From positions 124,001-188,000 of the forward strand of contig NW_020167547.1 of assembly GCF_001641265.1 (NCBI RefSeq): 64,000 nucleotides of DNA, read 5' to 3'. Each line of letters starts with the position of its first letter. Positions within the stretch are counted from its first letter, which is position 1. The position numbers and the translations under genes were made by a program. Below are positions 21,901-33,249 of this stretch, piece after piece. The DNA is from Pseudogymnoascus destructans (lineage: Eukaryota > Ascomycota > Leotiomycetes > Thelebolales > Thelebolaceae). Below the pieces are notes generated by a model. It saw only the letters and a program-made list of their open reading frames with translations. It was not told the DNA's origin and ran no database searches.

Positions 21901-22952
21901 TTGCACTCTATCCTCAAATATAACTGCAAGGACAGAAGAATCGTTGTTCCACGCCAAGGAGATGTTCTTCCCGAATGTCCCCATCTCTTCGGGAGTCAGT
22001 CTCAAGCTGAACTGCCCGTGACGAAGACCATTTCGCTCAAAGAAAACGATGTCGATACGGTCACTGAACCTTTGAACGCTAGCCATCAGATTCCCTGCAG
22101 GTCTCCAACTCAAGGCTCCTTCAAGGTTATCAACAGGCTCACTGACACTGTCAAGCACACCCTCTCTTGAGTAGACTCGAATGAGACGCCGTAAGCCTTC
22201 TTGGACTGTAGAGATAGCAACGTATGAACCGTCTCCTCTCCAACTAATCGTCGCTTCTTTCTTGTCGTTCGGGCTCAACAGGCCTTCATCGACCTTCTCT
22301 GGCATTGTCGGATCTCGCAGAGCATTCGCCCCTCGCCCCTTAAATTGGGTCTCCTTCTTTCCCCAGCCTACATTGACATGGTTGCTAGCTTTTTGGTCCT
22401 CTGCAGTCATTGTCACATCCATAATACCTTCAAAGCCGCGGCTCATGAAGACGACGGTGTCAGCCTTCGTTGTGATCGCCAGGAGTTCCTCATCAGGTGA
22501 CCACCTCGCTGCGGTGATACCTGCATCGACTGAGCCTACAATCTCAATACGGTCTTTTCCTGGTAATGGTTCCTCTCTAACGACCACAATGTCGCCGCCA
22601 GCTAAGACGAGACATGCTGTCTGCGAGTCCCCAAAGTAATATAAGGATAGGATCTCATCACACGCCAGGTCAGGGTTTGGGCATGGTGCGTCCCAGGAAG
22701 TAATGACATTATGTTCACTAGAAACCTCGTCAGTAAGCCAATTCCATATGCTGCGTGCAGTGTGGTTTCTCACTTTTTGGTTCCCTTCTTGTTTACTCTG
22801 ACCAGCTCGACAAGGGTATCATGTTCGCTTGGCCCATATGCCACAATCGCGCTGTCGGAACTTGTATCCCACGCCGTCGCCGCAATGCTCCTTACTGAAA
22901 ACTCATCGGGACTCCTCCAAGTCTCATACTTGATATTACTTAGATTGCGCAT
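18961..22952 (-). CDS. elp1: Elongator complex protein 1 (IKI3)
   Basis: Scaffold subunit of the Elongator complex, which modifies wobble uridines in tRNA in the cytoplasm. Exons 22952-22774 and 22717-18961 give 1311 residues. The 56-base intron has a GTGAGA donor, CTTACTGAC branch and TTCTAG acceptor. Start MRNLSNIKYETW is the conserved Elp1 N-terminus. The first WD40 propeller region includes TSWDAPCPNPDLACDEILSL, LVLAGGDIVVVREEPLPG and AARWSPDEELLAITT. The middle has the second propeller, then helical TPR-like repeats (REYLPFLQKLQEMPVLRRQF, YHAAALAYESLRLYAEASHC). A basic patch RRREERKRARGKKGSVYEEE near the C-terminus matches the tRNA-binding and dimerisation region. The protein ends FKKLSLLGI. 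No break is seen despite the adjacent transposon. It shares its upstream region with the divergent gene at 23426. Confidence 0.96.
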
Positions 22953-23425
22953 CTTCACAAGCCTCACGTGCTACACGGAGGATCCACGGTGTAGAGTGGC
23001 AATATCAAACTTTTTGACGAGGTCATCTTTATCGTTTATCGCCTATCGTCAATTTTCAAGGACATGGCTAGAACGTCGACAGATTTGTGGCCTGGATTTG
23101 AAGGCTGTAACCGTTTTTTTGGCATTTATTAGAAATTAGAAATTAAAGTTGTTAATACCACATAGGATTGTAATTATATTGCTACCTTGTATTAGATTAG
23201 CCACTTAAAAATCAAATTAAAAAGAAGAGTCCTCTTGGCTATGATTTCAGTGTCAATTCACACCGCTCATGCACATAAGTGTCCACGTTCCAGCCTGCTT
23301 TATGGGAAGCGAGACCTTCAATCACGATATCATCCGATAACTAGACGTCAACTCCACCTTCTTCACCTTATAAAGCTCAAGAATTCTCCCAAACTTGGCT
23401 ATAAGTCAATAGCACAACCGCCAGT
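22953..23425. promoter_or_regulatory. Divergent promoter region elp1 / DUF3984-like gene
   Basis: 473 bases between two divergent starts. The centre (23,100-23,225) is AT-rich. A CACGTG box lies next to the elp1 start at 22965-22970. No gene seen. Confidence 0.4.
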
Positions 23426-24664
23426 ATGGATGAGGCATACAACCAACACTATCCGCACATTCGGCTCCACAACCGTTCCTCGACCTCACTGAACGCCCTC
23501 TCTCTCGCGCCCCTCACCTCCCGATTCCCCATTGATGATGCGGACGAAGCTCAGACTCCACAACCTCCACAACCTCCACGACCTGAACACCGCCTCTCAT
23601 ACCTAGAAACTGCCTCTATCCCACCGTCGCCCGGCATTCTGGCCAGCTCCCGCTCCCCGTCGCGCACCAGACCCCGGCGATCCCTGAGCTCATCTGGCAT
23701 CCCAAAGTCCAAGTCGAGCACACAAATCCACAAAGACGTTACCTCCGCTCACTACCCTAAACCACATGTCCATAAAAGCGGTGCTATTACCCCCGGGCCG
23801 CGCCCAACCCACGGAAACAAGCACCGATCTATTGCGTCAGAAGACTTCGCGCTCGGATTCTTCAATCGCAGGAAGCCCGACGACGACGACTGGCTACTCC
23901 GCACTGGCTCCCTGATCATCTCAGCCTCGCGCGAGTCGAAGGGCCAAGCATGGCTAGTGTCCCGCGCCAGCTCTACCTCCCTGGCGGGCCTCGATAATGA
24001 CGACGACTCGGAGGATGACCGTGTCGCTGAATACGGCTTCGTCCGCTCCCGCCGCCCAAGTGGAGACGCCGATGACGAACTATCCCTCGTCACAACTCGA
24101 TCTTTCGCCGCACACAGCCGGAGCGCTTCGCGCTTTGCCTCCCGCACACAGAGCCGGGCTCACTCGCGTGTACAATCTCGTCGAGGGAGTAGATCGGGGC
24201 TGGTTCTCACACCGCTTCAAGCGCAGGAGATGGACAGCTACTTCCAGCTCGCTGGCATCGACATGACGAAACCGGATTTTGTCGATGTCGATGAGGATGC
24301 TGAGGCAGAGCCTGCGCAGGCCCGTCATGACGAGATGCTCATGCGGCGGCTTGCGAAGACAGGGACGCTGGGTCTGGGGACGTGGGTGGAGCGGCTGATG
24401 GGGTGGAGCCTTTTTGCGGTGGAAGAGGATTGGGAGGAGACGGATGGTGAAGGGGAAGGGGCCGAGACAGAGACTACTGATACGGATGTAGAGGGTTATG
24501 GGCGAGGCAGGAAGGAACGAGAACGGAAGCAATGGGGGGAGATGCTTGAGAAGGAGGCAAAGGAGCAAGGTGTTGTGTTGCCCCCGCCGCCGGAAGGATC
24601 TGAAGAAGGGGGATGGGGAGATGCGGCTTGGTTGTTGAGTGTTGCTACGAAAGTGCTTCTCTGA
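23426..24664 (+). CDS. Conserved fungal protein, probable DUF3984 family
   Basis: Single exon, 412 residues, function unknown. The first third is Pro/Ser/Arg-rich and disordered. The conserved core includes EDFALGFFNRRKPDDDDWLL followed by RTGSLIISASRESKGQAWLV, which resembles what I recall of ascomycete DUF3984 proteins. A run of Ser-Arg repeats (SRSASRFASRTQSRAHSRVQ) follows, then LTPLQAQEMDSYFQLAGIDM and a C-terminal part with GLGTWVERLMGWSLFAVEED and an acidic stretch. There is no signal peptide or membrane segment. The start is the first ATG after an AT-rich promoter. Family call is from memory of motif pattern only. Confidence 0.7.
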   Translation: MDEAYNQHYPHIRLHNRSSTSLNALSLAPLTSRFPIDDADEAQTPQPPQPPRPEHRLSYLETASIPPSPGILASSRSPSRTRPRRSLSSSGIPKSKSSTQIHKDVTSAHYPKPHVHKSGAITPGPRPTHGNKHRSIASEDFALGFFNRRKPDDDDWLLRTGSLIISASRESKGQAWLVSRASSTSLAGLDNDDDSEDDRVAEYGFVRSRRPSGDADDELSLVTTRSFAAHSRSASRFASRTQSRAHSRVQSRRGSRSGLVLTPLQAQEMDSYFQLAGIDMTKPDFVDVDEDAEAEPAQARHDEMLMRRLAKTGTLGLGTWVERLMGWSLFAVEEDWEETDGEGEGAETETTDTDVEGYGRGRKERERKQWGEMLEKEAKEQGVVLPPPPEGSEEGGWGDAAWLLSVATKVLL

Positions 24665-25027
24665 GCGTATATAGAAATGCTAATATTAATATTAATGAAA
24701 GGATGCTTCGGCGGATTTATTAGAATATGACTTCATTTGTTCCTGCTATCTGATGAACGCACTAAACTGCAATCTGGGAGACGAGACGTATTCGCTTTTC
24801 TGAATGCCAATTCTTGAGCCAGTTCAGCCATCCTTTCCCGAATTCAGCCACGCTATTCTCAGTGCGAGTTCTCATGTCGGTTTTACCAACCTTTTCAGAA
24901 TTCAGCCTGTTGCTCAAAACGCCGTCGCTGCAATGATTTGGTATTATAATGACGCACAAAAGAAATCCCGCGTCCTCCTGTGTATAGCGATGCTTCGAAT
25001 AAATCTGCTGGGTGTATCATGAGGCGC
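24665..25027. other. Convergent intergenic region
   Basis: 3' ends of two convergent genes meet here. ATTAATATTAATATTAATG near 24680 is AT-rich and may serve 3' processing. Nothing else seen. Confidence 0.4.
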
Positions 25028-26183
25028 TCAGCCGTCGGTCAGGTCAATAGGAGTCTCCATTGTCGTCTTCCTTTGCTTTGCAACCGGTGCGTCGCCTGTC
25101 AGATCCATAATATCTGAATCGCGGCGCTCTCTTTTGACCATCCTCTCTGGTTTGATCCCTGTCTCTGGTTTTGGGCTCTGGCGGAAGTAAGCTTCTCTTT
25201 CGACAAAGGAAAGTTCTGGATGTTTGGTACCTGTTGCCACTGAAAGGCCTCGCGGGCCAAACGCTCTCTTTCTGCTGCTGGCAGGGAATCGAAGAGGTCT
25301 ATGGATGGAGACCTTTCAATAATCAAGAGTTTGCAGAGTGCATCTACACTGATGTAAGACCCCTAGTATCCGATGCGTTTGAAGGTGGCCCCTTACCTTT
25401 AGAGCGGTACCGAAATATGAAGCGAGCCAAGGGCTTGTCCGCTGCGTCAACGTACTCGAAGGCAGAAGTTCTTCGTGGTGGAGCTGCTTTTGCAGGGCCA
25501 AAGCTGCAGGAATAACTTGTCAGTATTGGAAATGTTGCTCCTACGCTTCGGAATTTGCACATACGCAGTACCGTGTGAGAGAGCGCGGCCCTTAATAACC
25601 TTCTCGGAAATCGAAGTCGCAACATCTTCGGGCGTAGTGTATCTGCTGGGAACGTCCTCTCCTATTTTAACGCGAAAAACGTTGACAATTACCTCCCCCA
25701 AATTCGCTGCGGTCTTCATGTCGATCTCCGTCTGCCCAATATCCGAAGCCTCAACTAGATATTTATTAGCGCTGCCCCTCTCTGAGAGAGATTAATGAAC
25801 TAACCAATGTTGACGACAGCAAATCTGAAAGGTCTGAGGGTTCCTTTTCCAGTTTCATCCACTCCAGAGATCCCTCCTAGCAGCGCGTTCCAGGGACGAG
25901 TGTCTGATCTCCCAAATGCCATAAAACGGCCTGCACTCCATTTTCCGTCGACCTTTGCTAAAACGACAAGATCATCTTCTGTTTGTCTATGCTCCTCAAA
26001 GGTGGGAAGGACAGAAACTTTCACTCCAAACTCGGTGTCGGATATTGCTTCAATGTACTTCACGACCGTCTTTGACGCCAAGGGCCCATCGACTTCCTCG
26101 CTAGCATCTTCAAACTCTTTTCCTGGTTGCCCATTGATCCAAATAGAGACCTCAAGTCCAGTAACTGCATCAATAACAGCCAT
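25028..26183 (-). CDS. DUF7918-like protein with C-terminal SUMO-interaction-like motifs
   Basis: Five exons: 26183-25805, 25754-25565, 25503-25397, 25343-25231 and 25177-25028; 312 residues with all phases consistent. The N-terminus MAVIDAVTGLEVSIWINGQP with TVVKYIEAISDTEFGVKVSV matches the start of DUF7918 proteins. The core ends RALSHGTA-FGPAKAAPPRRT and then LARFIFRYRSK, the family signature, followed by DALCKLLIIERSPS. The C-terminal tail is charged and contains DIMDLTGD and PIDLTDG, which resemble SUMO-interaction motifs. Function is unknown; a nuclear or chromatin role is only an inference from the tail. No single reading frame covers more than about 130 residues, so the gene is easily fragmented by automatic calling. 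Confidence 0.78.
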
Positions 26184-27298
26184 GGTAAGAGTGCGCGTCG
26201 TGGCAAGACGGTAAAGATTCTAAAGGTGAGAATCAGGATAGCAAACGGTTCGGATGATTAAAGAAAGCACAAGCGCGTCAACTTTAGTGCAATAATGTCG
26301 AGTAAATCCACGCGCTGCTTATTGGCCACCTTTTTGGTGAATTTGAATGTGCGCCAGAGGTGAAGTCGTACTGTTGTGAGAAACAAGGCTGTGAGGCCGT
26401 CGTCGTTTGTTCCGAGTTGTGTATCTGGTCGAAACTACGCGCGCGCAACACCCACGCGAGGCTGCAGCCTTCGAAGACGGGGAGGAGAAGCGAGCCTCTA
26501 TAATTCTTTCGTTCGCTGGTATGTCGTTCGTGCGGTTTGGAATCCAAGAGGGAGACTAAACTTCTCAAGTAATTAGGGTCTTAGAGTTGACTATAGCGCT
26601 CATCGTTTCAGAAGAGTGAGCGAGTATGTAACTAGCGAACGCCCACGCTCTTATTTCAGTCAAGACCTTGGGAAGCCGAAGACATAAGAAGCAAGCCAGA
26701 GATAGAAAGCCTCTCATACCATGCTATAAGCTGCGAGGCCTGGGAGACGATGCCGTATTTGAGAAATCCCAAGGACATACCCCTTCTCATGCTTCCAAAC
26801 CACCATTTAAAATAAGCTGCAACAGTCTTCTCACCACAAGTCAACACCATCTCCACCACAAGTATCACCATCACACCAGTCTCTCATAAAAAAGAAGCCA
26901 GCGCACCATCATCTAATTCATCATCTAATTCATCCCCTCTACCCCTCCATCTCATCTATCGAATCCACCTCGCTCGCTATACATCCCCCCCCCATGTCCA
27001 ACCATAGTACTCACAACATAAATCTTCCCCTTATCCAACTCCACCCCCTTAACTCAATGATCACTTTTCCCAGCCAGCGGAGTCCGCACGCACTTCCCAT
27101 ATACATCGCTCCGCGCCATATCGCTCGCCCTCGAAGTACAAAAAAAAAGGTGACACAAAAAAATGCAAAAGCAAAAAATATCTCAACTCTTCGGAGATGA
27201 CTCAAAAAATCGAAGTCGCGAGAAAATACCATCATCCAATCTTACAACGATATCATGTCAGTTTTGATATCAAACTCACTCACTCACTCCGTCTCCTC
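26184..27298. other. Intergenic region, low complexity
   Basis: 1.1 kb between two minus-strand genes. It has CACCACAAG/CATCAC repeats near 26,830-26,880, a short CATCATCTAATTCATC duplication at 26,907-26,935, and A-rich tracts near 27,140-27,180. I see no supported gene. Confidence 0.5.
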
Positions 27299-30200
27299 TC
27301 ATTTCACCCCCCTCGGCCCCAAAAGACTCGGCACAGCCTTCCTCCCCATCCTCTTCCCCCCATTAAGCACTACCCTCGGCACCCCCCCAATAACCCTCGG
27401 CTCCATCATAAGCTCCGGATCGAGCCTCGCAGGCATCCTACAAATGACGCTCTTGTACTCGCCCTTGAATGCGCCGCTGGGGCTGGGCACACTAGCGCTT
27501 CGCCAGAGGTGATCGGATCGATCTTCCAGGAAGGAGGTCTTGGCTTTGGAGAAGAAGGAGGAGGTTGAGAAGCCGCGGTTGCGCTTGGCGAGGATGATTT
27601 CGTCGAAGAAGCGGATGGAGGGGCTGGAGGCGGGGGTGGTTTCACGCTCGTGGATGAATTCGTTGAATGCTGTGGTGTATTAGTGCGTGAGCTCATAGAA
27701 GTGGGGGTTGGAGTTGGACATACCCTGCGTTTGCCTTAAAGCGCCAACATAGTCGGACATCTCACCCGGCAGACTCCTCCCGAATCCCTCCATATCAAAT
27801 GCATATATCTGCTTCGCGGCCTTCTGCTCCTTGGTGGTCGCAGGTCTCAAATGCTTGCGATATGTGTACAGAAAACTAGCGAAGCACCTCACAAAGGAGG
27901 CTCTGACCTTGTCCGCGTTGAACGCTGATGGACAGATTAAGCTCACCTGCCCAAGACAACGGGAATGCGCGGTGATGCTGCAGCCGCTGCAGCCGTATGT
28001 GCCATCACTATCAGCTTTCTCGTCACATACAGAGCAGACGGATGAAGTATCATGGCTCTCCCAATTGAGACAATGTCCCTCAACCCAAACCGTTTCCGAA
28101 GACGAGCTGACGGGCTGCATGAGCATGCTTGGCATAACCGTGCTCGCTGCCAGTGTGCTAACGGCGTAGCTGCTAGGAGCATAACCGTACATGCTCTTGC
28201 TGTCTATGGAGATGGCAGATGCTGACAAGGATGCTGAGTGCCCCGCTGTGAAACGTAGCTCTGGCTTGCGGTATGGGATATTGTCGCCCACACCAAAGGA
28301 CGATGAGCGTCTGGAACTAGACTCAAAATGGCCGGAGCGTTTCTCTTTCAGAGTGCTCGTCAAGGTGAAACCGGACTCGTTGCGAACCATTGGGCTGTTT
28401 GGCATGTTCGGGAAATGAGTCGAGTTAGGAGAGATTGATGTCTGTGGCGGACTAGAAGGGGTGTTTGACTTGCTTGTTGACGGACGTTCGACACGAGTGT
28501 GATCATTCTTAGACTGTAGGAAGGCATTGAAAACAAGCGGTCGAGACGTCGTTTTAAGGTTTTCTTCAACGAATGTGGTTGAGCTCTGGCTAACAAATTT
28601 GGAGAGCGTGCTTGGAGCAGAATTCTGCGTGAATAGCGAGGGAATTTCACCCGAGAATGCATCGTATGGGAAAGTTTCGATGGCATATGGCGGAGGCCCG
28701 ACAGGAACGCCAAATTTGTTATGGTGTGGTGCCGCTAACTGAAGCAAGGAGAAAAGCTTCCGCCTTTGCTGCCGCGGTAGAGACACAGGCGGTGTAGTAG
28801 ACTCGATAGAGTCGTTATCCAAATCCACGAGAACATAGTCGTCATCTGGCAAATCAACATTCTCGTATCGTCGCTCAATACCCACAATGTACGGGCAAGG
28901 CGCTTCCAATGCGGAGATCAGCCGTGCAGGTAGCACAGGAATGAAGATGCTTGCCCATTTGAATGGGTACAGCAGCGTTATCAATGCCTTGGTCGCTAAA
29001 TGCAGCATAGCTGTGTGCGACGACAAAAATATAATCCGAGATTCTGATAGGGCGAATTCCAACAAGGCCACGATATTCGGGATTGTCAAGGCCCTGAAGA
29101 GAGCATACAAGTCTGCGTTTCTTGACTCGGGTAACTCGTTGACAGCCTCCTTTCGGGCAAATAATCGAAGCTCTCGGACAGCAATTTCGACCTGCGTCTT
29201 TGAAGTGATAGGTGACAGTGCCTCGGTGCACAGGTTCACAACATATCGTTCTAGCGGCTGCCACCGGCCCACTTTAGGTGAACTTGGTGGAACTCGTAAC
29301 ACGCCGCTGTCCGTCATAGGCACAATAACAGCCCGAAGCCACTCCTTCCAGAAGCTCGTTAGCCCAGCATCGCGCCCCAGAATCCCATAAGCTCTAGGTG
29401 TCCAGAGACCTGTGTCACCATCCGTCAGACCCTCTATTTTTGATGCTGCACCATGTCTCACGGGTCTCAACATGTCCGTCATCAATGTAATCTTCTCTTC
29501 GACCGAGCTAATTCGCTCCTCGAGATCGTCACGGGCAGTTGACCCAGAGGCCATCGCCGGGAGCTGAGTAAGGAGTTGCGATAAGTGAGCTCTTTCCCCA
29601 GCTAATCTCTCGCCCAGGCTTGCTGCCAACTCCCGTTCTTCATTGGTCATATGGCTCTGACGCCAATCCTCACATTTTCTCTCAACTGCCGCTGCCGCAT
29701 CGGCGCCAAGTGGTAGCCACACTATCACAGTAATGCCGTATATTTTGGCATTATCATCTCCAGTCATTGCAAACCCGTGCCACGTGGACCGAGGCCTCTC
29801 GTCTGAGGAGACAATGTTGATATCGTTAGGGAAAGCGAACATAGGGACATAATCTGGGAAACGTCCCCTTCTCTGCAGTTCGTCCGTTGCTGTCTTCGGT
29901 GGGTATCTGTCAAGGAGGACGGGTTCAAGGCGTCGTTTTAAAGGGTGCATATCAGGGTCCGCGTTTAGGGGTTCAGGTGGTGGTATAACGGAATTGTAGT
30001 TGCTCAGTCGTTTAGATGTGCGGCTCGAGACTATATGATGTTAGCTAGGTTCTTATCATACACATCAATAGAGTGTTGTATCTTCTCTCTGAGTGTCCAA
30101 TCTGAAAACCAAGAAGCACAAATAACGACACCTCCATCATGAAAAACGTCTGTGTGCAATTGTTGAGCAGTAAATCACAAAAATATAACTTACCACTTCG

Positions 30201-30821
30201 GTTTATAGTCTGTTTCTTGGAACTGTTCAGGTCCCTAAAGCTTATCTTCCTCCGTATGCTCCCACCAACCCTTCCAAACGGACTCTTCCTGCCACCCAGT
30301 CCCTCCTCATCATGTTTTATCTTCTCTGCCCTAGCCGTCATAGGCGGCCTGCTCTGCATCACCGTGCCCGCGCTGAAGCTCAAATCATCCAAGAATGTCT
30401 CGCGCTCATTCGCAAATTTGGACAGCGCCCTATCGAAGTCGAAATCCGACAGACCCTGCTTCAGCGACTCCTGGGTCCCATTGCTCGGCACGGCGCGCAC
30501 AGTCAGCGAAGATCTGTTGCTGCCGCTATACGTATCGAGTGCTTCGAGGGATTGGATCGAGTTTCGCGCGTCGGTCGACAGGCGCGACAGGCGGTTGAGG
30601 GAGCCGCGCGAGTGTCGTGCCGTCGAGCCTCGTGATGCGCTGCCGAGGATCGGCTCGTCTTGTCCCTCTTCGGGGCCTTCTGCTATGGTGTTGTCTCCCA
30701 CGGGCGGGAGGCTGTTTGTCGTGTGACCGCTGTTGGGAGCTTCGGGGAGGTCGTGGTAGGAAACGGAGTCGATGCCAGCGATCCAGAAGTAGTCCGCGAG
30801 GGGAGCTGAGGACGGGTCCAT
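27299..30821 (-). CDS. DENN domain protein with C1 zinc finger
   Basis: Predicted guanine nucleotide exchange factor for a Rab GTPase. Exons 30821-30194, 30030-27724 and 27669-27299 encode 1101 residues; introns are 163 and 54 bases with consistent phase. The N-terminal 236 residues are Ser-rich and disordered, with IRRKISFRDLNSSKKQ. The uDENN part starts MHPLKRRLEPVLLDRYPPK at residue 237 with the signature DERPRSTWHGFAMT. The cDENN part has IVALLEFALSESRIIFLSSH and YPFKWASIFIPVLP. A C1-type zinc finger (HCLNWESHD to SRCLGQVSLIC, about residues 862-909) follows a disordered linker. The C-terminal exon holds FNEFIHERETTPASSPSIRF and DEIILAKRNRGF. The third exon is easily missed because the second frame reads on to a nearby stop. 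The gene is intact. Confidence 0.88.
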
Positions 30822-31556
30822 GGTGGGCGTGTGTGTGAGCCGGGCGACTTTGGGGCCTTTGTTTGAACGGTCGCGCGTATAGGAATTATCGCCCAGGGCA
30901 AACGATTTGTGAGCTATGTTGTCATCGAAATATAGTTGTGGGGTTGCAACTTTCTGTTTGGCAATTATGCGTGTTGCTAATCGGCTAATGGATGGCCAAG
31001 GTTCAAGGAAAGGAAGGGATATAACAGCAAGGCCTGATTGTAACCCAAGATCTCAAAGCGATCATTTGCAGGAGCCCTGTTTTGTTGGGGGAGTGGGAGT
31101 TAGGGAGCGTGCTTTGGGTAGAATGAGGGGGAATGTGAGGATATGGATTGAAGATGGAATATGGAGATGCTTGCTTGTGAGATATCGGAAAGACTCCACA
31201 TTTGGTGGGGCAGTCAGTGTAGAGGGTGCGCGAAATAACGGGACTGACGGGTGGGTTGCGTAGGGATATTTAGGGTGTTAAACGGGTTAAACAGGCCTTC
31301 CTTTCGTATCTTTAGGGGACGAACTACAGGGACTTACAGGGACCACAGGGACTTACTACCTTACTAACTCCAGTTACGATCAGTAACTACGATCAGTAAA
31401 CGAGGTAACCGTACAAAGTTGCCCGTCTATGCGCTGTTTAATATAAAGTGTAGTATGCACTGCCTACCTTTCCCTCGTTTAATACTTATTCCGGTTCCGA
31501 GAGAGGAGAGGGAGAGGATCGAAAAAATGACGCTACACCGCTACTACGCTTGCTAC
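30822..31556. other. Intergenic region at the edge of the transposon nest
   Basis: Promoter side of the DENN gene. TACAGGGACTTACAGGGACC-type short repeats occur at 31,331-31,360, and a CAGTAACTACGATCAGTAA duplication follows near 31,380. Composition shifts toward AT-rich after 31,300. Confidence 0.5.
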
Positions 31557-31651
31557 TAATCGTCGTGACCAACTTTTCGCTTCGCTTAAGGTTGGAGTAA
31601 AGCAATGTGGGAAACGCGCCCGAAGCGAGAGGAAGCAATGTGCGCTCTGTC
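31557..31651 (+). repeat. Left arm of a 95-bp inverted repeat that brackets the transposon nest
   Basis: Matches 54511-54603 in inverted orientation. The outermost 44 bases (from TAATCGTCGTGACC to GGTTGGAGTAA) are identical. The inner half has a few substitutions and small indels. Confidence 0.85.
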
Positions 31652-31733
31652 AAATTGCGACCGTAAGTACCCACACATAGTAATTTATATGTAAAGATAC
31701 CTAAATAAGCTATTCTACGAAATTATCACTTTC

Positions 31734-32165
31734 TTACTCCCACTCGCTCTCATACTGGCTCTCATACTGGCTCTCACACTCGCTCTCAATTTGGGGGCCT
31801 TCTAGGTCAGGAATTGGCCCCTCGAGCTCCGGAGGAATTGGGATCCCCTCTCTGTGGAACTAGGTAATCATCTTGTTCCGGGCACGCTCTTCCTTTCAGG
31901 CCTTAATTCCTGCCCTAAGAAGCCGTTTGCGAGCCTGGTTTAGGGCCTGGCGGGCTACCCGGGCTTCTTTAGCTACGAGCTTCTAGGCTTGAAGCTCGGC
32001 TTTCTAGGCCCGAAGCTCGTGAGCGTGAGCTGCTTGGAGCTCACCTCCAAACTGAAGGCCGGCCTAGCTTCGGCTTGCCCGCTTCTTCAACTCCTCAACC
32101 TGCCGCTAAGTTAGGCAGTCTGTAGGTCAAGCTCTATAAGCTGGCCTAAGGCTACGACCTCTTCT
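31734..32165 (-). pseudogene. Relic transposase C-terminal coiled-coil, riddled with TAG stops
   Basis: One minus-strand frame ending at TAA 31734-31736 reads as a Glu/Ala/Arg-rich helix (KEARVARQALNQARKRLLRA) and an acidic tail (IPIPPELEGPIPDLEGPQIE, then repeated ESQYESQY). At least five in-frame TAG codons interrupt it. This composition resembles the C-terminal coiled coil of fungal DDE/pogo transposases. It ends 83 bases inside the left arm of the large inverted repeat, so the repeat may be that element's own end. The rest of the gene is not recognisable. Confidence 0.6.
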
Positions 32166-32209
32166 GTTCCGGTAAGCCAGTTCCTATAGTCTCTTTTACT
32201 AAAGCCGTC

Positions 32210-33097
32210 ATAGTTATATGTATTTCGGGCGAGCTGGAATACTATAGTCTTTTTGGCTTAGTAGGATGTAGTGCAAGCGTAACTGTACATCATTATAGTA
32301 TTCCAGCCTTATAAGCACTAGCATAGGGTAGCTGTGCTCGCAGCTATATGAGATATTGACATTACCTATGACCTACAATCCTTTATAAGGGATCTCATAC
32401 ACATTCGGAAGCAGACTTTTTATGAACCCGATTTTTCCAGTGCTGTAGCCCCTCTTCTATCCCCTGAAAAGTTGAGGGTTTTAGGGTAGAAACCTAGATT
32501 AGTAGGCATAGTAGGCATAGGCATAGGTGTAGGCGTAGGCTGTGAGTAGGTGCATAGTTTTGTAAGGGCTGTATTACAGCTTATAGACCAAATACCAGCT
32601 TTCTAGAAAGCTGATATTATAAGGCTGGAATACTATAATGATGTACAGTTACGCTTGCACTACATCCTACTAAGCCAAAAAGACTATAGTTGTAAGGACA
32701 CAGGGCACCCAGCTCACAGTAATAGCATATGAGAGTGCGAGTCGGAGGCTAAACGGATGCTATCCTATAGGTCTACTACGAAGGATACAAAAAAGATGAA
32801 GGGGGAACCCCGTTGAGTCTGTTTCCTTAACTCCCGAAACGGGCCCGACTCGGTTATCCCAACCCTAGCCCTGAACCTTCCACCGCAACAGGTCTGCATC
32901 GGCCCTGAACCCTATACACTTACCGTCCCCCACTATAGTGTAACTCGCTATATGCTCCTCTACTGGTTCGAAACCCCACCGAGTCGGATTCCATGCTTGT
33001 AGTGACCGTAACAGTTCTGAGACAGGTTCTTCGAGTATCTAGGTACGGAGGCATCCTTACAATAGTATTCCAGCTCGCCCGAAATACATATAACTAT
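32210..33097. repeat. Fold-back (MITE-like) inverted repeat, about 100-bp arms, split by an LTR
   Basis: The left arm 32210-32310 (ATAGTTATATGTATTTCGGG to TAGTATTCCAGCCTT) is repeated inverted at 32621-32690 and continues at 33067-33097 once the inserted solo LTR is ignored. The 310-base loop between the arms has no coding potential. Confidence 0.8.
32691..33061 (-). mobile_element. Solo LTR (family B), target duplication ATAGT
   Basis: 371 bases from TGTAAGGACACAGGG to GGAGGCATCCTTACA, flanked by ATAGT at 32686-32690 and 33062-33066. Its outer 130 bases match the inverted copy ending at 33579, so it has the opposite orientation to the gypsy-type element next to it. Confidence 0.8.
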
Positions 33098-33249
33098 AAT
33101 GGCAGCACCCTGTTATAATTACCCCCCCCTTTAGTCTGTGACGTCCTAACACGGATGTAGAGGCTTTTAGCTTATCATCTCGTACTTGCTCCTGGGCCCG
33201 TTACTACTTAGGATGCTAAGGTGTGTATATAATAGCTTAAGCCCCTAAG

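Noticed and set aside
32940..33000. tRNA-like TGGTTCGAAACCCCACC segment
   Set aside because: It resembles a T-arm, but no cloverleaf or anticodon arm can be placed around it.
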